From assembly GCA_003242605.1 (NCBI GenBank), contig QGUZ01000165.1, positions 1 to 10,799 of the forward strand: a stretch of DNA of 10,799 nucleotides, written 5' to 3'. Each line of letters opens with the position of its first letter. The stretch's first letter is position 1. This DNA is from Actinomycetota bacterium. GTDB lineage: Bacteria > Actinomycetota > Actinomycetes > Streptosporangiales > Streptosporangiaceae. The translations under genes and the position numbers were made by a program. Under the pieces are notes generated by a model, which worked only from the letters and a program-made list of their open reading frames with translations, was not told where the DNA came from and ran no database searches. Positions 1 to 8,994 of this stretch are shown here, one piece after another.

Positions 1-318
1 AAAGTCGCCCCCGGGCCCCGCCAGGTTCGCCGTCCCCCCGCCCCGGCCCCCCATGCGGGCCAGGTGCGCCCGCGCCCCCGCCGCCACCATGTTCTCGCCC
101 GCGCCGCCGAGCCGTACCAGCGCGCCGCCGAGCGCGTACCGGCGGTCCGACTCCTGCCGCACGTAGCCGCGGGCGAGCAGGGTGCGCAGCAGCCGGTGGA
201 TCGTCCCGTACGGCAGGCCGGTGGTGGCCGCGATCTCCGACAGCGACGCCGCGCCGCCGTGCCCGGCGAGCGCCTCGAGCACGTCGAGCGCCCGGTCGAC
301 CGACTGAACCCCGCTCAC
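1..318 (-). CDS. IclR-family transcriptional regulator (N-terminal part, truncated by window edge)
   Basis: The 106 codons present start at GTG 318 and run off the left edge with no stop. Residues about 4-60 form the winged helix-turn-helix of IclR proteins: an opening like VQSVDRALDVLEAL, then SLSEIAATTGLPYGTIHRLL as the recognition region, and LLARGYVRQESDRRYALGG as the wing. Residues about 85-106 begin the ligand-binding domain (a GGTANLAG stretch resembling the usual GETANLAV). The effector-binding part is missing, so the ligand cannot be read. The start overlaps the glcF stop by four bases (GTGA), and only a weak purine-rich stretch precedes it, so coupling to glcF translation is likely. 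As the last visible gene of the aceB-glcDEF operon it is the natural candidate for the protein binding the paired palindromes upstream of aceB. Glyoxylate or a related acid as effector is inference. Family assignment is firm. Confidence 0.9.
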   Translation of the reverse strand, partial: MSGVQSVDRALDVLEALAGHGGAASLSEIAATTGLPYGTIHRLLRTLLARGYVRQESDRRYALGGALVRLGGAGENMVAAGARAHLARMGGRGGGTANLAGPGGDF

Positions 319-1607
319 CGCACCGCCAGCAGGGTCGAGACGGGCAGGCCGCGCAGCGAGGCGTCGAGCACCTGCGCGGTGTGCGCGATCGGCATCGGCC
401 GGCCGCGCCGCCGCAGCCCCGCGGCGATCTGCATGGTGCAGCCGGGGTTCGCCGACACCACCAGGTCGGCGCCGGTGGCGGCGACCCGCTCGGCCTTCCG
501 GTCGCCGAGCTCGCGCGATGCGTCCGGCCGGAACAGGGTGTAGGTGCCCGCCGAGCCGCAGCAGATCGCCTGCTCGGCGACCTCGACCAGCCGCACCCCC
601 GGCACGCCGGACAGCAGCGCCCGCGGCTGGGACCGCACGTTCTGCGCGTGGGCGAGGTGGCAGGCGTCGTGGTAGGCGATGGTGAGCGGCAGCGGGTGCC
701 GCTCGGCGGCCGGGCCGAGCTCGGCGAGATACTCGGCGAGGTCGGCGAACCGCAACCCCTTCGCCCGGGCCTGCCAGGCCGGGTCGCCGGCGAGCAGCTC
801 GGCGTACTCCTTGGTGGCCGAGCCGCACCCGGCCGCGTTCACCACCACGGTGTCCACGCCCGCCCGCTCGAACGTCTCGATCACCCGCCGGGCGAACCGG
901 GCGGCCTCGGCCCGCCGCCCCGAGTGCACCGACAGCGCGCCGCAGCAGCCCTGCTCCGGCGGGATCACCACGTCGCAGCCCTCCAGCGCCAGCACCCGCG
1001 CGGTCGCCGCGTTCACGCCGGGGAAGAACGCGTCCTGCACGCACCCGGTAAGCAGCCCCACCCGGGCCCGGCGCGGCCCGCGCGCCCGCACCAGCCGCGG
1101 CAGCCGTACCCGGGGGGTGATCGGCGGGGCGATCGCGGCCATCGTGCCCAGCCGCGGGGCGAGCAGCTCGAGCACCGGGGCGAGGCGGCGGCGCAGGCCC
1201 TCGGTGAGCCGCAGCGGCCCGCGCAGCGCGCGCAGCCGCCGCGGGTAGGGGAACAGCCGGAACACCAGCTCGCGGTAGACCCGCTCGGCGAGCGGGCGGC
1301 GGTGCTCGCGTTCCACCACCGCCCGGGCCTGCTCGATCAGCCGGTCGTAGCGCACCCCGGACGGGCAGGCGGTGACGCACGCCATGCAGCCCAGGCAGGC
1401 GTCCAGGTGCCCGGCCATCTCGGGGGTGACCGGGGTGCCCTCGGCGTGCTGCGCCATCAGGTGGATGCGGCCGCGCGGCGAGTCCATCTCCTCGCCCCAC
1501 AGCACGTAGGTCGGGCAGGTGGGCAGGCAGAAGCCGCAGTGCACGCAGGTGTCGATCAGCTCGGGATCGATGCCCGGGGCCGCCGGCCCGGTCCGTTCCG
1601 CCGTCAT
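315..1607 (-). CDS. glcF: Glycolate oxidase iron-sulfur subunit GlcF
   Basis: A 430-residue protein matching GlcF, the Fe-S subunit that passes electrons from the flavin subunits of glycolate oxidase toward the membrane quinone pool. Two 4Fe-4S ferredoxin motifs lie near the N-terminus: C21-C24-C27-C31 (CVHCGFCLPTCP) and C71-C74-C77-C81 (CLGCMACVTACP). Two CCG domains follow, with QGCCG in the middle and ACHLAHAQ then AICCGSAG in the C-terminal part, the layout of heterodisulfide reductase/GlcF proteins. The ATG at 1607 is chosen because GGGAGGG (minus strand, 1619-1613) sits 5 bases upstream. Its A is also the last base of the glcE stop (TGATG), so the two genes are coupled. No transmembrane segment is seen, so membrane association would be peripheral. 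LutA/GlpC-like proteins share this layout, but the glcD-glcE neighbours decide for GlcF. Confidence 0.95.
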   Translation of the reverse strand: MTAERTGPAAPGIDPELIDTCVHCGFCLPTCPTYVLWGEEMDSPRGRIHLMAQHAEGTPVTPEMAGHLDACLGCMACVTACPSGVRYDRLIEQARAVVEREHRRPLAERVYRELVFRLFPYPRRLRALRGPLRLTEGLRRRLAPVLELLAPRLGTMAAIAPPITPRVRLPRLVRARGPRRARVGLLTGCVQDAFFPGVNAATARVLALEGCDVVIPPEQGCCGALSVHSGRRAEAARFARRVIETFERAGVDTVVVNAAGCGSATKEYAELLAGDPAWQARAKGLRFADLAEYLAELGPAAERHPLPLTIAYHDACHLAHAQNVRSQPRALLSGVPGVRLVEVAEQAICCGSAGTYTLFRPDASRELGDRKAERVAATGADLVVSANPGCTMQIAAGLRRRGRPMPIAHTAQVLDASLRGLPVSTLLAVR

Positions 1608-2896
1608 CAGATCCCTCCCGGGAACCGCCCGGGCGCCATGATCCGCCCGGGGTCGAACCGCTCCTTCACCCGCCGCATGAGGCCGAGCGCGCCGACCTTC
1701 CCCCACCGGTCGAGCCGGCGGGCGATCTCCTCCGGCGCGGTCAGCACGATCACCCGGCCGCCCGCGTTCTCCACCCCGGCGCGCACGTCCGCGACGAAGT
1801 GCTCGGCCCGTTCGGGCGCGATGCCGGCGGGCAGCGCCACGTGCAGCACCGCGGACGCGGCCGAGCCGCGCACCCGGATGTCGGCGGTGGCCGCGCTGCT
1901 CACCTCGGCCATCGCGGTGCCGATCTCGCCCGGCGGCACCCGCACCTCGACGAGGAACTCGTCCCCCGGCAGCCGCCCCCACCACGGCGGCGGCGCGGCG
2001 GACACCTCCGCGGCCGCGCCGTGCGCCTCGAGCAGCTCGCGTACGGCCTGCGCCCGGGCCTCGGCGGCCGCGCCTTCGACGAGCACGGACACGGTGAACG
2101 GCCCGAACAGCGCCTCCGGCCAGTCGATCTCGATCGCGGACGGCTCGGCGGTGCTGGTGGCGACCGGGCCGATCACCTGGAACGGGTCGACGGGGAAGTC
2201 GTTGACGAAGCGGCGCTCGCCGTGCTCGCCGGCCCGCTCGCGGGCGATCGGGTAGGTCGCGGTCACCCAGCGGCGGCCGGCCGGCAGCGGGTGGAGGCGG
2301 AACGCCGCCTCGGCGATCACGCCGAGCGTGCCGTACGAACCGGTGAACAGCTTGCCGAGGTCGTACCCGGCGACGTTCTTGACCACCTTGCCGCCGGACC
2401 TCGCGATGGTGCCGTCGGCGAGCACCACGGTGGCGCCGATGAGCAGGTCGCGGGCGGTGCCGTAGCGCAGCCGGCGGGGCCCGGCGACCGCGGCGGCGAG
2501 CGTGCCGCCGACCGTCGCCTCCGGGTCGGGCACGTCGAGCGCGAGCTCCTGGCCCTCGCGCGCCAGGGCCTCGGCGAGCGCGCCCATCGTCACCCCGGCC
2601 TGCACCCGCACCACCAGGTCGCCCGCCGCGTGCTCGAGCACCCGGTTGAGGCAGCAGGTGTCGAGCAGCACGTCGCAGCGTTCCGGCGGGCGGCCCCAGT
2701 GCAGCTTGGTGCCGCTGCCGACCGGCACCACGGCGAGGTCGTGCGCGCTCGCCGCGCGCAGCACCGCGGCGATCTCCTCGGTGCTCTCCGGCAGCGCCAC
2801 CCAGCGCGGCTTCACCCCGGCGACGTCGTCGTCCGGGCCGGCGTCCCGGATCGTGACGCCGGTCGCGGCGAGGGCCTCGGCGGGCTGGGCGGCCAT
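1607..2896 (-). CDS. glcE: Glycolate oxidase FAD-binding subunit GlcE
   Basis: A 429-residue FAD-linked oxidase subunit. The N-terminal two thirds form a PCMH-type FAD-binding domain: VPVGSGTKLHWG around residues 58-68 is the FAD pyrophosphate loop, followed by PDPEATVGGTLAA, then GGKVVKNVAGYDLGKLFTGS and YGTLGVIAEAAFRLHPLP, all typical of GlcE. The C-terminal part is less conserved and ends with a WGKVGALGLMRRVKERFDP-type tail common to FAD oxidase C-terminal domains. GlcE is required with GlcD and GlcF for glycolate oxidase activity in E. coli, although it lacks a full GlcD-like catalytic domain. By recall it is longer than the E. coli protein. The start ATG at 2896 has GGAG 8 bases upstream inside glcD and shares its A with the glcD stop (TGATG). 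Assignment is firm from motifs and order. Confidence 0.93.
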   Translation of the reverse strand: MAAQPAEALAATGVTIRDAGPDDDVAGVKPRWVALPESTEEIAAVLRAASAHDLAVVPVGSGTKLHWGRPPERCDVLLDTCCLNRVLEHAAGDLVVRVQAGVTMGALAEALAREGQELALDVPDPEATVGGTLAAAVAGPRRLRYGTARDLLIGATVVLADGTIARSGGKVVKNVAGYDLGKLFTGSYGTLGVIAEAAFRLHPLPAGRRWVTATYPIARERAGEHGERRFVNDFPVDPFQVIGPVATSTAEPSAIEIDWPEALFGPFTVSVLVEGAAAEARAQAVRELLEAHGAAAEVSAAPPPWWGRLPGDEFLVEVRVPPGEIGTAMAEVSSAATADIRVRGSAASAVLHVALPAGIAPERAEHFVADVRAGVENAGGRVIVLTAPEEIARRLDRWGKVGALGLMRRVKERFDPGRIMAPGRFPGGI

Positions 2897-4392
2897 CAGA
2901 ACAGCTCCGCCTTTCCCGCCTCGACGAGCGGGTGCACGCCCTTGCGCACGCCCGGGGCCTCGCCGCACAGCCGCGGGGTCGGGAACACCTTGCCCGGGTT
3001 CGACAGGTTGCGCGGGTCGAACGCGCACCGCACCAGCTGCATGGTGTCGAGGTCCGCCTCGCTGAACATCCTCGTCATGTATCGCGCCTTGTCCACGCCC
3101 ACGCCGTGCTCCCCGGTGATCGAGCCGCCGTGCCGGATGCACAGGTCGAGGATGCGGCCGCTCACCTCGGCGGCACGCTCCCCGGCGCCCTCCTCCTCGT
3201 CGTCGAACAGCACCAGCGGGTGCAGGTTGCCGTCCCCGGCGTGGAACACGTTGGCCACGCGGATGCCGTACTCGCGGGACAGCTCGTCGATCGCGGCGAG
3301 CACGCCCGGCAGCGCGGTGCGCGGCACCACGCCGTCCTGCACGATGTACGCCGGGCTGATCCGGCCCACCGCGGCGAACGCGGACTTGCGGCCCTTCCAG
3401 ATCGCGGCGCGCTCGTCCGCGTCCTTCGCCACCCGCAGCTCGAACGCGCCGTTCTCCCGGCACAGCCGCTCGACCTGCGCGTACTCCTGCTCCACCTGGG
3501 CGAGCGGGCCGTCGAGCTCGACCACGAGCACCGCGCCCGCCCCCGGCGGGTAGCCGCAGGCGACCGCGGCCTCGGCGGCCTCGATCGCCAGCGCGTCCAT
3601 CATCTCGATCGCGGCCGGGACCACGCCCGCCCCGATGATCGCCGACACCGCGCGGCCGCCGGACTCGACGTCGCGGAACGCGGCGAGCAGCGTGCACACC
3701 GCCTCCGGGGTGACCGACAGCCGCACGGTGATCTTGGTGGCGATGCCGAGCGTGCCCTCCGAGCCGACGAACGCGCCGAGCAGGTCGTAGCCGGCGTCCA
3801 TGCGGCTGAGCTCGACGATCTCCCCGTCCGGGGTGACGATCTCGCACGCCTCGACGTGGTTGACGGTGAAGCCGTACTTGAGGCAGTGCGCGCCGCCGGA
3901 GTTCTCCGCCACGTTGCCGCCGATCGAGCAGACCTGCTGGCTGGAGGGGTCGGGGGCGTAGTAGAAGCCCCGGTCGCGCACGGCCTCGGTGATCGCGAGG
4001 TTGGTCACGCCGGGCTCGACCACGGCGCGGCGGCTCGCCAGGTCGACCGAGAGGATGCGGCGCATCCGGGAGGTGACGATGAGCACCCCGTCGGACCGCG
4101 GCAGCGCCCCGCCGGACAGGCCGGTGCCCGAGCCGCGGGCGACGAACGGCACGCCGTACTCGTTGCAGGCGCGCACGATCGCCGCGATCTGTGTGGCCGA
4201 CTCCGGGAGCACGACCAGGCCGGGGGTGGCGCGGTGGTAGGTGAGGCCGTCGCATTCGTAGGTGCGCAGCCGCACCGGGTCGGTGATCACGGCGTCCGGG
4301 CCGAGGATCTCCCGGCAGCGTTCGGTGAGCCGGGCGAGCGGGCCGGGACGGTCCGGCCCGCCGTCCGGAGCGGCGACGAAGGTCTCGCTCAC
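2896..4392 (-). CDS. glcD: Glycolate oxidase catalytic FAD subunit GlcD
   Basis: A 498-residue flavoprotein that oxidises glycolate (often also D-lactate) to the 2-oxo acid, giving glyoxylate. The PCMH FAD-binding domain shows RGSGTGLSGGALP (G87-G95 loop) and PDPSSQQVCSIGGNVAENSGG (N160). The C-terminal FAD-oxidase domain shows HAGDGNLHP (H384-P392, metal/substrate histidines) and GSITGEHGVG (H429, the catalytic His position of the family). All key residues are present and the length fits. The GTG start at 4392 has GGGAGG five bases upstream (4403-4398). The stop overlaps the glcE start. Close relatives are D-lactate dehydrogenases, but adjacent glcE and glcF, plus malate synthase upstream to consume glyoxylate, make glycolate the best substrate call. 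Expression probably comes from the promoter upstream of aceB, since the gap to aceB is only 58 bases. Confidence 0.95.
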   Translation of the reverse strand: MSETFVAAPDGGPDRPGPLARLTERCREILGPDAVITDPVRLRTYECDGLTYHRATPGLVVLPESATQIAAIVRACNEYGVPFVARGSGTGLSGGALPRSDGVLIVTSRMRRILSVDLASRRAVVEPGVTNLAITEAVRDRGFYYAPDPSSQQVCSIGGNVAENSGGAHCLKYGFTVNHVEACEIVTPDGEIVELSRMDAGYDLLGAFVGSEGTLGIATKITVRLSVTPEAVCTLLAAFRDVESGGRAVSAIIGAGVVPAAIEMMDALAIEAAEAAVACGYPPGAGAVLVVELDGPLAQVEQEYAQVERLCRENGAFELRVAKDADERAAIWKGRKSAFAAVGRISPAYIVQDGVVPRTALPGVLAAIDELSREYGIRVANVFHAGDGNLHPLVLFDDEEEGAGERAAEVSGRILDLCIRHGGSITGEHGVGVDKARYMTRMFSEADLDTMQLVRCAFDPRNLSNPGKVFPTPRLCGEAPGVRKGVHPLVEAGKAELF

Positions 4393-4450
4393 GGCCGCCT
4401 CCCGTCGAGATTCGCCATCAGCGAGACCTTACGTCGTACAGCCGTACCTG

Positions 4451-4454
<4 letters not shown>
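4389..4454 (-). CDS. Possible 21-codon ORF bridging aceB and glcD
   Basis: The only real gap in the operon contains an ORF of 21 codons starting at ATG 4454, which overlaps the aceB stop (ATGA). Its own TGA overlaps the GTG start of glcD (GTGA). The peptide is basic in its middle (AVRRKVSL) and ends MANLDGRRP. An internal ATG would give only the last nine codons. The ribosome binding site is poor: only a GAG about eight bases before the ATG. It resembles no protein I know. It may simply let terminating ribosomes reach glcD, or it may be chance. The double overlap is visible; translation is inference. Confidence 0.25.
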
Positions 4455-6040
<1,586 letters not shown>

Positions 6041-6047
6041 GCCGTGA

Positions 6048-6051
6048 TCCT
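6048..6051 (-). promoter_or_regulatory. aceB ribosome binding site inside the proximal operator
   Basis: AGGA on the minus strand lies seven bases before the aceB ATG. It abuts, and shares one base with, the proximal 17-bp palindrome, so a protein bound there would also sit at the edge of the translation start region in the DNA. Confidence 0.6.
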
Positions 6052-6067
6052 TTCCGGGATGCGGAAA
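6051..6067. promoter_or_regulatory. Likely operator 1 of aceB (17-bp palindrome)
   Basis: TTTCCGGGATGCGGAAA: perfect 6-bp arms (TTTCCG/CGGAAA) around a 5-bp spacer, with its centre at 6059. It lies between the inferred transcription start and the aceB ATG. Together with a similar site 21 bp away it looks like a repressor operator. The operon ends in an iclR-type gene, the best candidate for the binding protein; that link is inference. Confidence 0.65.
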
Positions 6068-6071
6068 AGTG

Positions 6072-6088
6072 ATTCTGAAATATGGAAA
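6072..6088. promoter_or_regulatory. Likely operator 2 of aceB (imperfect 17-bp palindrome)
   Basis: On the minus strand this reads TTTCCATATTTCAGAAT, matching operator 1 in the form TTTCCR-N5-CRGAAW. The centre at 6080 is 21 bp (two helical turns) from operator 1, putting both on the same face of the DNA. It starts three bases downstream of the -10 element and should cover the transcription start, fitting repression by blocking RNA polymerase. Confidence 0.6.
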
Positions 6089-6090
6089 TC

Positions 6091-6120
6091 ACGCTACTTC
6101 ATGCCATCTTTCGGGGTCAA
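6091..6120 (-). promoter_or_regulatory. Promoter of the aceB-glcDEF-iclR operon
   Basis: On the minus strand TTGACC (6120-6115) and TAGCGT (6096-6091) are separated by 18 bases, a good match to housekeeping-sigma promoters of actinomycetes. Transcription would start near 6084, inside operator 2, leaving a leader of about 45 bases. The region is noticeably AT-richer than its surroundings. Confidence 0.65.
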
Positions 6121-6177
6121 CGACGCTCCGGGCGGGTCAGGGCCGGTACGGCGCGGCGCCGGAGGCGACCCCCGGGA

Positions 6178-6198
6178 CGGCTCAGGGGCGGCTCAGGG
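6178..6198. repeat. Direct repeat CGGCTCAGGG, 11-bp period, upstream of the lipoprotein gene
   Basis: CGGCTCAGGG occurs at 6178-6187 and 6189-6198, one helical turn apart. A related GTCAGGG lies at 6136-6142. Direct repeats with this spacing are the usual form of sites for OmpR/PhoB-type response regulators, so this may be an activator site for the lipoprotein gene about 100 bases downstream. No clear -10 or -35 was recognised between them. Regulatory meaning is inference. Confidence 0.35.
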
Positions 6199-6297
6199 CC
6201 GTGCCGGATGGGCCTGCGGGCCGCGCCGCGGCACGCTGGTCGGCGTGCGGGTCGCCGCCGGACGGAAACGGAAGATCGACCACGACATGAGGGGGAT

Positions 6298-7110
6298 ATG
6301 AGAACGACGGAGCCGAATCCGGGGCCGGGGACGGGGCGCGCGGCGTGCCGGGTGCCCGCACGCCGGCCCGCGCGCCCGTCCCGGCCCGGCGCGGTACGGC
6401 GGGCGATGGCCATCACGGGGGCGGCCATCGCCGCGACCGCCGCGCTCGGCGCCTGCCGCCCGGGCGACCTCGCCGCGGGCCCGGACGGGCGGCGGCGCAA
6501 CCAGGAGCGGGCCGACTACACGATCACCGCGGCGGTCACCGCGCTCGACGTGGCGAGCGCGACGGGGGACATCACCGTCACCGAGGCCGACCGGTCCGGG
6601 GTGAGGGTCGTCGAGACCCTCCACTGGCGGGGCGGCGCGGACGCGCGGCCGCGCACCCGGCGCGAGGTCAAGGACGGCGTGCTCGTCCTGCGGTACCGGT
6701 GCCGGGGCCGGGCGCGGCGCTGCTCGGTCGACTACCGGGTCGAGGTGCCGCGCGGCCTCGCCGTCAAGGTGTCCGGCGGCGCCGGGACCATCGCGCTGCG
6801 CGGCCTGTCCGGGAACGTCACCGCGTCCACCGGCGCGGGCCGGATCACCGGCGAGGACCTCGCCGCCAAGCGGCTGGTCGGCGAGTCCGGCGCGGGCGAC
6901 GTCGAGGTGCGGTTCGGCACGGTGCCGGACGACGTCAGGATCGACGTCGGCGCCGGGAACGGCGTGGTCCACGTGCCCCCGGGCCGGTACGCGGTGACCA
7001 CCGAGGCCCAGGTGGGCGAGCGGCGCGTGGAGGTGGAGCGGGACGGCTCGGCCCCGCACCGCATCGTGGTGCGCTCCGGCGCGGGGGACGCCCGGGTGCT
7101 GCGCATCTGA
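6298..7110 (+). CDS. Putative lipoprotein with DUF4097-type beta-strand repeats
   Basis: A 270-residue protein of unknown function. An Arg-rich N-terminus (residues 1-35) precedes a hydrophobic segment (about 36-52) and a lipobox, LGAC, with C53 as the lipidated Cys, so the mature protein should be anchored outside the cytoplasmic membrane. The mature part has repeated short beta-strand units with TGDITV, SGGAGTIALRGL, STGAGRITGEDL and ESGAGDVEVRF, the pattern of DUF4097 'putative adhesin' proteins. C135 and C142 (YRCRGRARRCSVDYRV) could form a disulfide. The ATG at 6298 follows GAGGGGGA, a strong ribosome binding site, although spacing is short. A start at Met37 would strip the positive n-region and is disfavoured. 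It is transcribed alone, divergent from aceB, and ends at a strong hairpin. Family assignment is fair; partner and role are unknown. Confidence 0.85.
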   Translation: MRTTEPNPGPGTGRAACRVPARRPARPSRPGAVRRAMAITGAAIAATAALGACRPGDLAAGPDGRRRNQERADYTITAAVTALDVASATGDITVTEADRSGVRVVETLHWRGGADARPRTRREVKDGVLVLRYRCRGRARRCSVDYRVEVPRGLAVKVSGGAGTIALRGLSGNVTASTGAGRITGEDLAAKRLVGESGAGDVEVRFGTVPDDVRIDVGAGNGVVHVPPGRYAVTTEAQVGERRVEVERDGSAPHRIVVRSGAGDARVLRI

Positions 7111-7128
7111 CCGTCCCGGCCGGTGACC

Positions 7129-7177
7129 GCGGCCTCCGGCCCCGGCCGCCTCGCCGTACCGGCCGGGGCCGGGCCGC
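7129..7177 (+). terminator. Hairpin terminator after the lipoprotein gene
   Basis: CGGCCCCGGCCG (7137-7148) pairs perfectly with 7160-7171 across an 11-base loop. After a 2-base bulge (TC), GCGGCC (7129-7134) pairs with 7172-7177, giving 18 base pairs. It starts 18 bases after the stop. No U-tract follows, as is common for actinomycete terminators. Confidence 0.7.
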
Positions 7178-7325
7178 GGAAACGGCGGCACGGGTCCGGA
7201 AATGCGGGCGATAACCAGGTGATGCGCGGGCATGGACGTGGCACCATCGGGGAAGACACCCGTGGGCCGGGATGTTGTAAATAGTGCAAATAGGAACGAG
7301 AGGGACGTGCGACGACGCCGTCTCC
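7178..7325 (+). promoter_or_regulatory. Intergenic region upstream of hflX with a weak promoter candidate
   Basis: The last 60 bases turn AT-richer. TAAATA at 7278-7283 could serve as a -10, with AAGACA at 7253-7258 a poor -35 at a long 19-base spacing. AAATAG occurs twice (7279-7284 and 7288-7293). If this is the promoter, transcription begins near 7290, which would exclude the upstream GTG at 7284 as the hflX start. No small gene with convincing signals was found here. Confidence 0.3.
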
Positions 7326-8951
7326 GTGAGCGCTGAGGAGCGCGACATAACCGCCGAGAACATTCACCACGACAACCGGTACGAAGGACGCCGCGCCCGC
7401 TTCGGCAGGAAGGGGCGCGACGGTGAGGAGTCGCTGCGGTTGCTCACCGCCCGTGAACGTGAACTCGACGAACTCCACGAGCTCGAAGACGCCCGCCGCG
7501 ATCTCGGCCTCGAGTCCGACCGGGACGTGACCCGGGACGACGCGGAGGATCCCGCGACCGGCGAGCTCGACCTCGCCGACCGGTACGCGCTGCGCCGGGT
7601 CGTCGGTTTCTCGACCGAGCTCGAGGACGTCACCGAGGTCGAGTACCGGCGGCTCCGCCTGGAGCGCGTCGTGCTCGTCGGCGTGTGGACCTCGGGTACG
7701 GTGGCCGACGCCGAGAACTCGCTGCAGGAGCTCAAGCAGCTCGCCGAGACCGCGGGCTCGGTCGTGCTGGAGGGGCTGATCCAGCGCCGCCAGCGCCCGG
7801 ACCCCGCGACCTACATCGGCTCGGGCAAGGCCGAGGAGCTGCGCGAGGTGGTCGCCGCCACCGGCGCGGACACGGTGATCTGCGACGGCGAGCTCACCCC
7901 CGGCCAGCTGCGGCGGCTCGAGGAGATCGTCAAGGTGAAGGTCATCGACCGCACCGCGCTCATCCTCGACATCTTCGCCCAGCACGCCAAGAGCCGGGAG
8001 GGTAAGGCCCAGGTCGAGCTCGCCCAGCTCGAGTACCTGCTGCCGCGGCTGCGCGGCTGGGGTGGCAACCTGTCCCGCCAGGTCGGCGGCCGGGCCGCCG
8101 GCGGCGTCGGCATCGGCGGCCGCGGTCCCGGTGAGACCAAGCTCGAGCTGGACCGCCGCCGGATCCGCGAGCGCATGGCGCGGCTGCGCCGGGAGATCGC
8201 GGCGATGGCCACCACCCGGGAGACCAAGCGGGCGCGCCGCCAGCGCCGCGAGGTGCCCGCGGTGGCGATCGCCGGGTACACGAACGCCGGCAAGTCCTCC
8301 CTGCTCAACCGCCTCACCGGGGCGGGCGTGCTGGTGGAGGACGCGCTGTTCGCCACGCTCGACCCGACCGTGCGCCGGGCCCGCACCCCGGACGGCCGGG
8401 TGTTCACGCTCGCCGACACCGTCGGGTTCGTCCGGCACCTGCCGCACCAGCTCGTCGAGGCGTTCCGCTCGACGCTGGAGGAGGTCAGCGACGCCGACCT
8501 CATCCTCCACGTGGTCGACGGCTCGCACCCCGACCCCGAGTCGCAGATCCGGGCGGTGCGCGAGGTGCTCGCCGAGCTGAACGCCACCGACATCCCGGAG
8601 ATCGTGGTCATCAACAAGGCGGACAAGGCCGACCCGGACACGATCACCCGGCTCACCCGCCGGGAGAAGCACAGCGTGGTCGTCTCCGCCAAGACCGGGC
8701 AGGGCATCGACGAGCTGCTCGCCGCGATCGAGCGGGACCTGCCGCGGCTGGACCACGAGGTGAAGGTGCTCGTGCCGTACCGGCGCGGCGACCTGGTGGC
8801 CCGGGCGCACGAGGAGGGCGAGGTGCTCGCCGTGGAGCACACCGCGGACGGCACCCTGCTGCACGCGCGCGTGCCCCCGGCCCTCGCGGCCGAGCTGGAG
8901 CGCGCCGCCGTACCGGAGAAGGTCGGCGCCGGGGCCGAAAGGCCCGCCTGA
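7326..8951 (+). CDS. hflX: Ribosome-associated GTPase HflX
   Basis: A 541-residue GTPase that binds the large ribosomal subunit and splits or rescues stalled ribosomes under stress. Numbering from the GTG at 7326: the HflX N-terminal domain starts around residue 110 (VVLVGVWTSGT, then PDPATYIGSGKAEEL), followed by the glycine-rich linker GRGPGETKLELDRR and a coiled basic segment. The G domain has G1 GYTNAGKSS (317-325), a G2 threonine in FATLDPT, G3 DTVGF (364-368), G4 NKAD (430-433) and G5 VSAK (453-456), all intact. A C-terminal domain follows. The acidic, Arg-rich 100-residue N-terminal extension is usual in actinomycetes. The start is uncertain: GTG 7284 would add 14 residues but uses rare codons (ATA, AGA), and neither start has a good ribosome binding site. 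It stands alone and ends at a strong hairpin. Confidence 0.95.
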   Translation: MSAEERDITAENIHHDNRYEGRRARFGRKGRDGEESLRLLTARERELDELHELEDARRDLGLESDRDVTRDDAEDPATGELDLADRYALRRVVGFSTELEDVTEVEYRRLRLERVVLVGVWTSGTVADAENSLQELKQLAETAGSVVLEGLIQRRQRPDPATYIGSGKAEELREVVAATGADTVICDGELTPGQLRRLEEIVKVKVIDRTALILDIFAQHAKSREGKAQVELAQLEYLLPRLRGWGGNLSRQVGGRAAGGVGIGGRGPGETKLELDRRRIRERMARLRREIAAMATTRETKRARRQRREVPAVAIAGYTNAGKSSLLNRLTGAGVLVEDALFATLDPTVRRARTPDGRVFTLADTVGFVRHLPHQLVEAFRSTLEEVSDADLILHVVDGSHPDPESQIRAVREVLAELNATDIPEIVVINKADKADPDTITRLTRREKHSVVVSAKTGQGIDELLAAIERDLPRLDHEVKVLVPYRRGDLVARAHEEGEVLAVEHTADGTLLHARVPPALAAELERAAVPEKVGAGAERPA

Positions 8952-8961
8952 CGACCTCGTC

Positions 8962-8994
8962 CGGCCACCCGGGACCATCCGGCCCGGGTGGCCG
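8962..8994 (+). terminator. Hairpin terminator after hflX
   Basis: CGGCCACCCGGG (8962-8973) and CCCGGGTGGCCG (8983-8994) form a perfect 12-bp stem with a 9-base loop, 10 bases after the hflX stop. TT then GC-rich sequence follows, with no U-tract. Confidence 0.8.

Noticed and set aside
381..2255. Long plus-strand open frames opposite glcF and glcE (and similar ones across 1799-6301)
   Set aside because: High-GC DNA keeps several frames open. These read as low-complexity Arg/Gly/Ala/His-rich protein with no family motifs, while the minus strand holds complete, motif-rich genes.
1607..4255. 882-residue minus-strand frame joining glcE to a long upstream extension
   Set aside because: Only the part from ATG 2896 is GlcE. 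The extension is glcD read out of frame, and glcD itself is intact in its own frame.
4435..4450. GTAC-N4-GTAC in the aceB/glcD gap as a possible operator
   Set aside because: Arms are only four bases and self-palindromic. It does not resemble the aceB operators, and no promoter elements are nearby.
6732..8978. 748-residue minus-strand frame opposite hflX
   Set aside because: It is antisense to an HflX with all five G motifs intact and has no recognisable domain.
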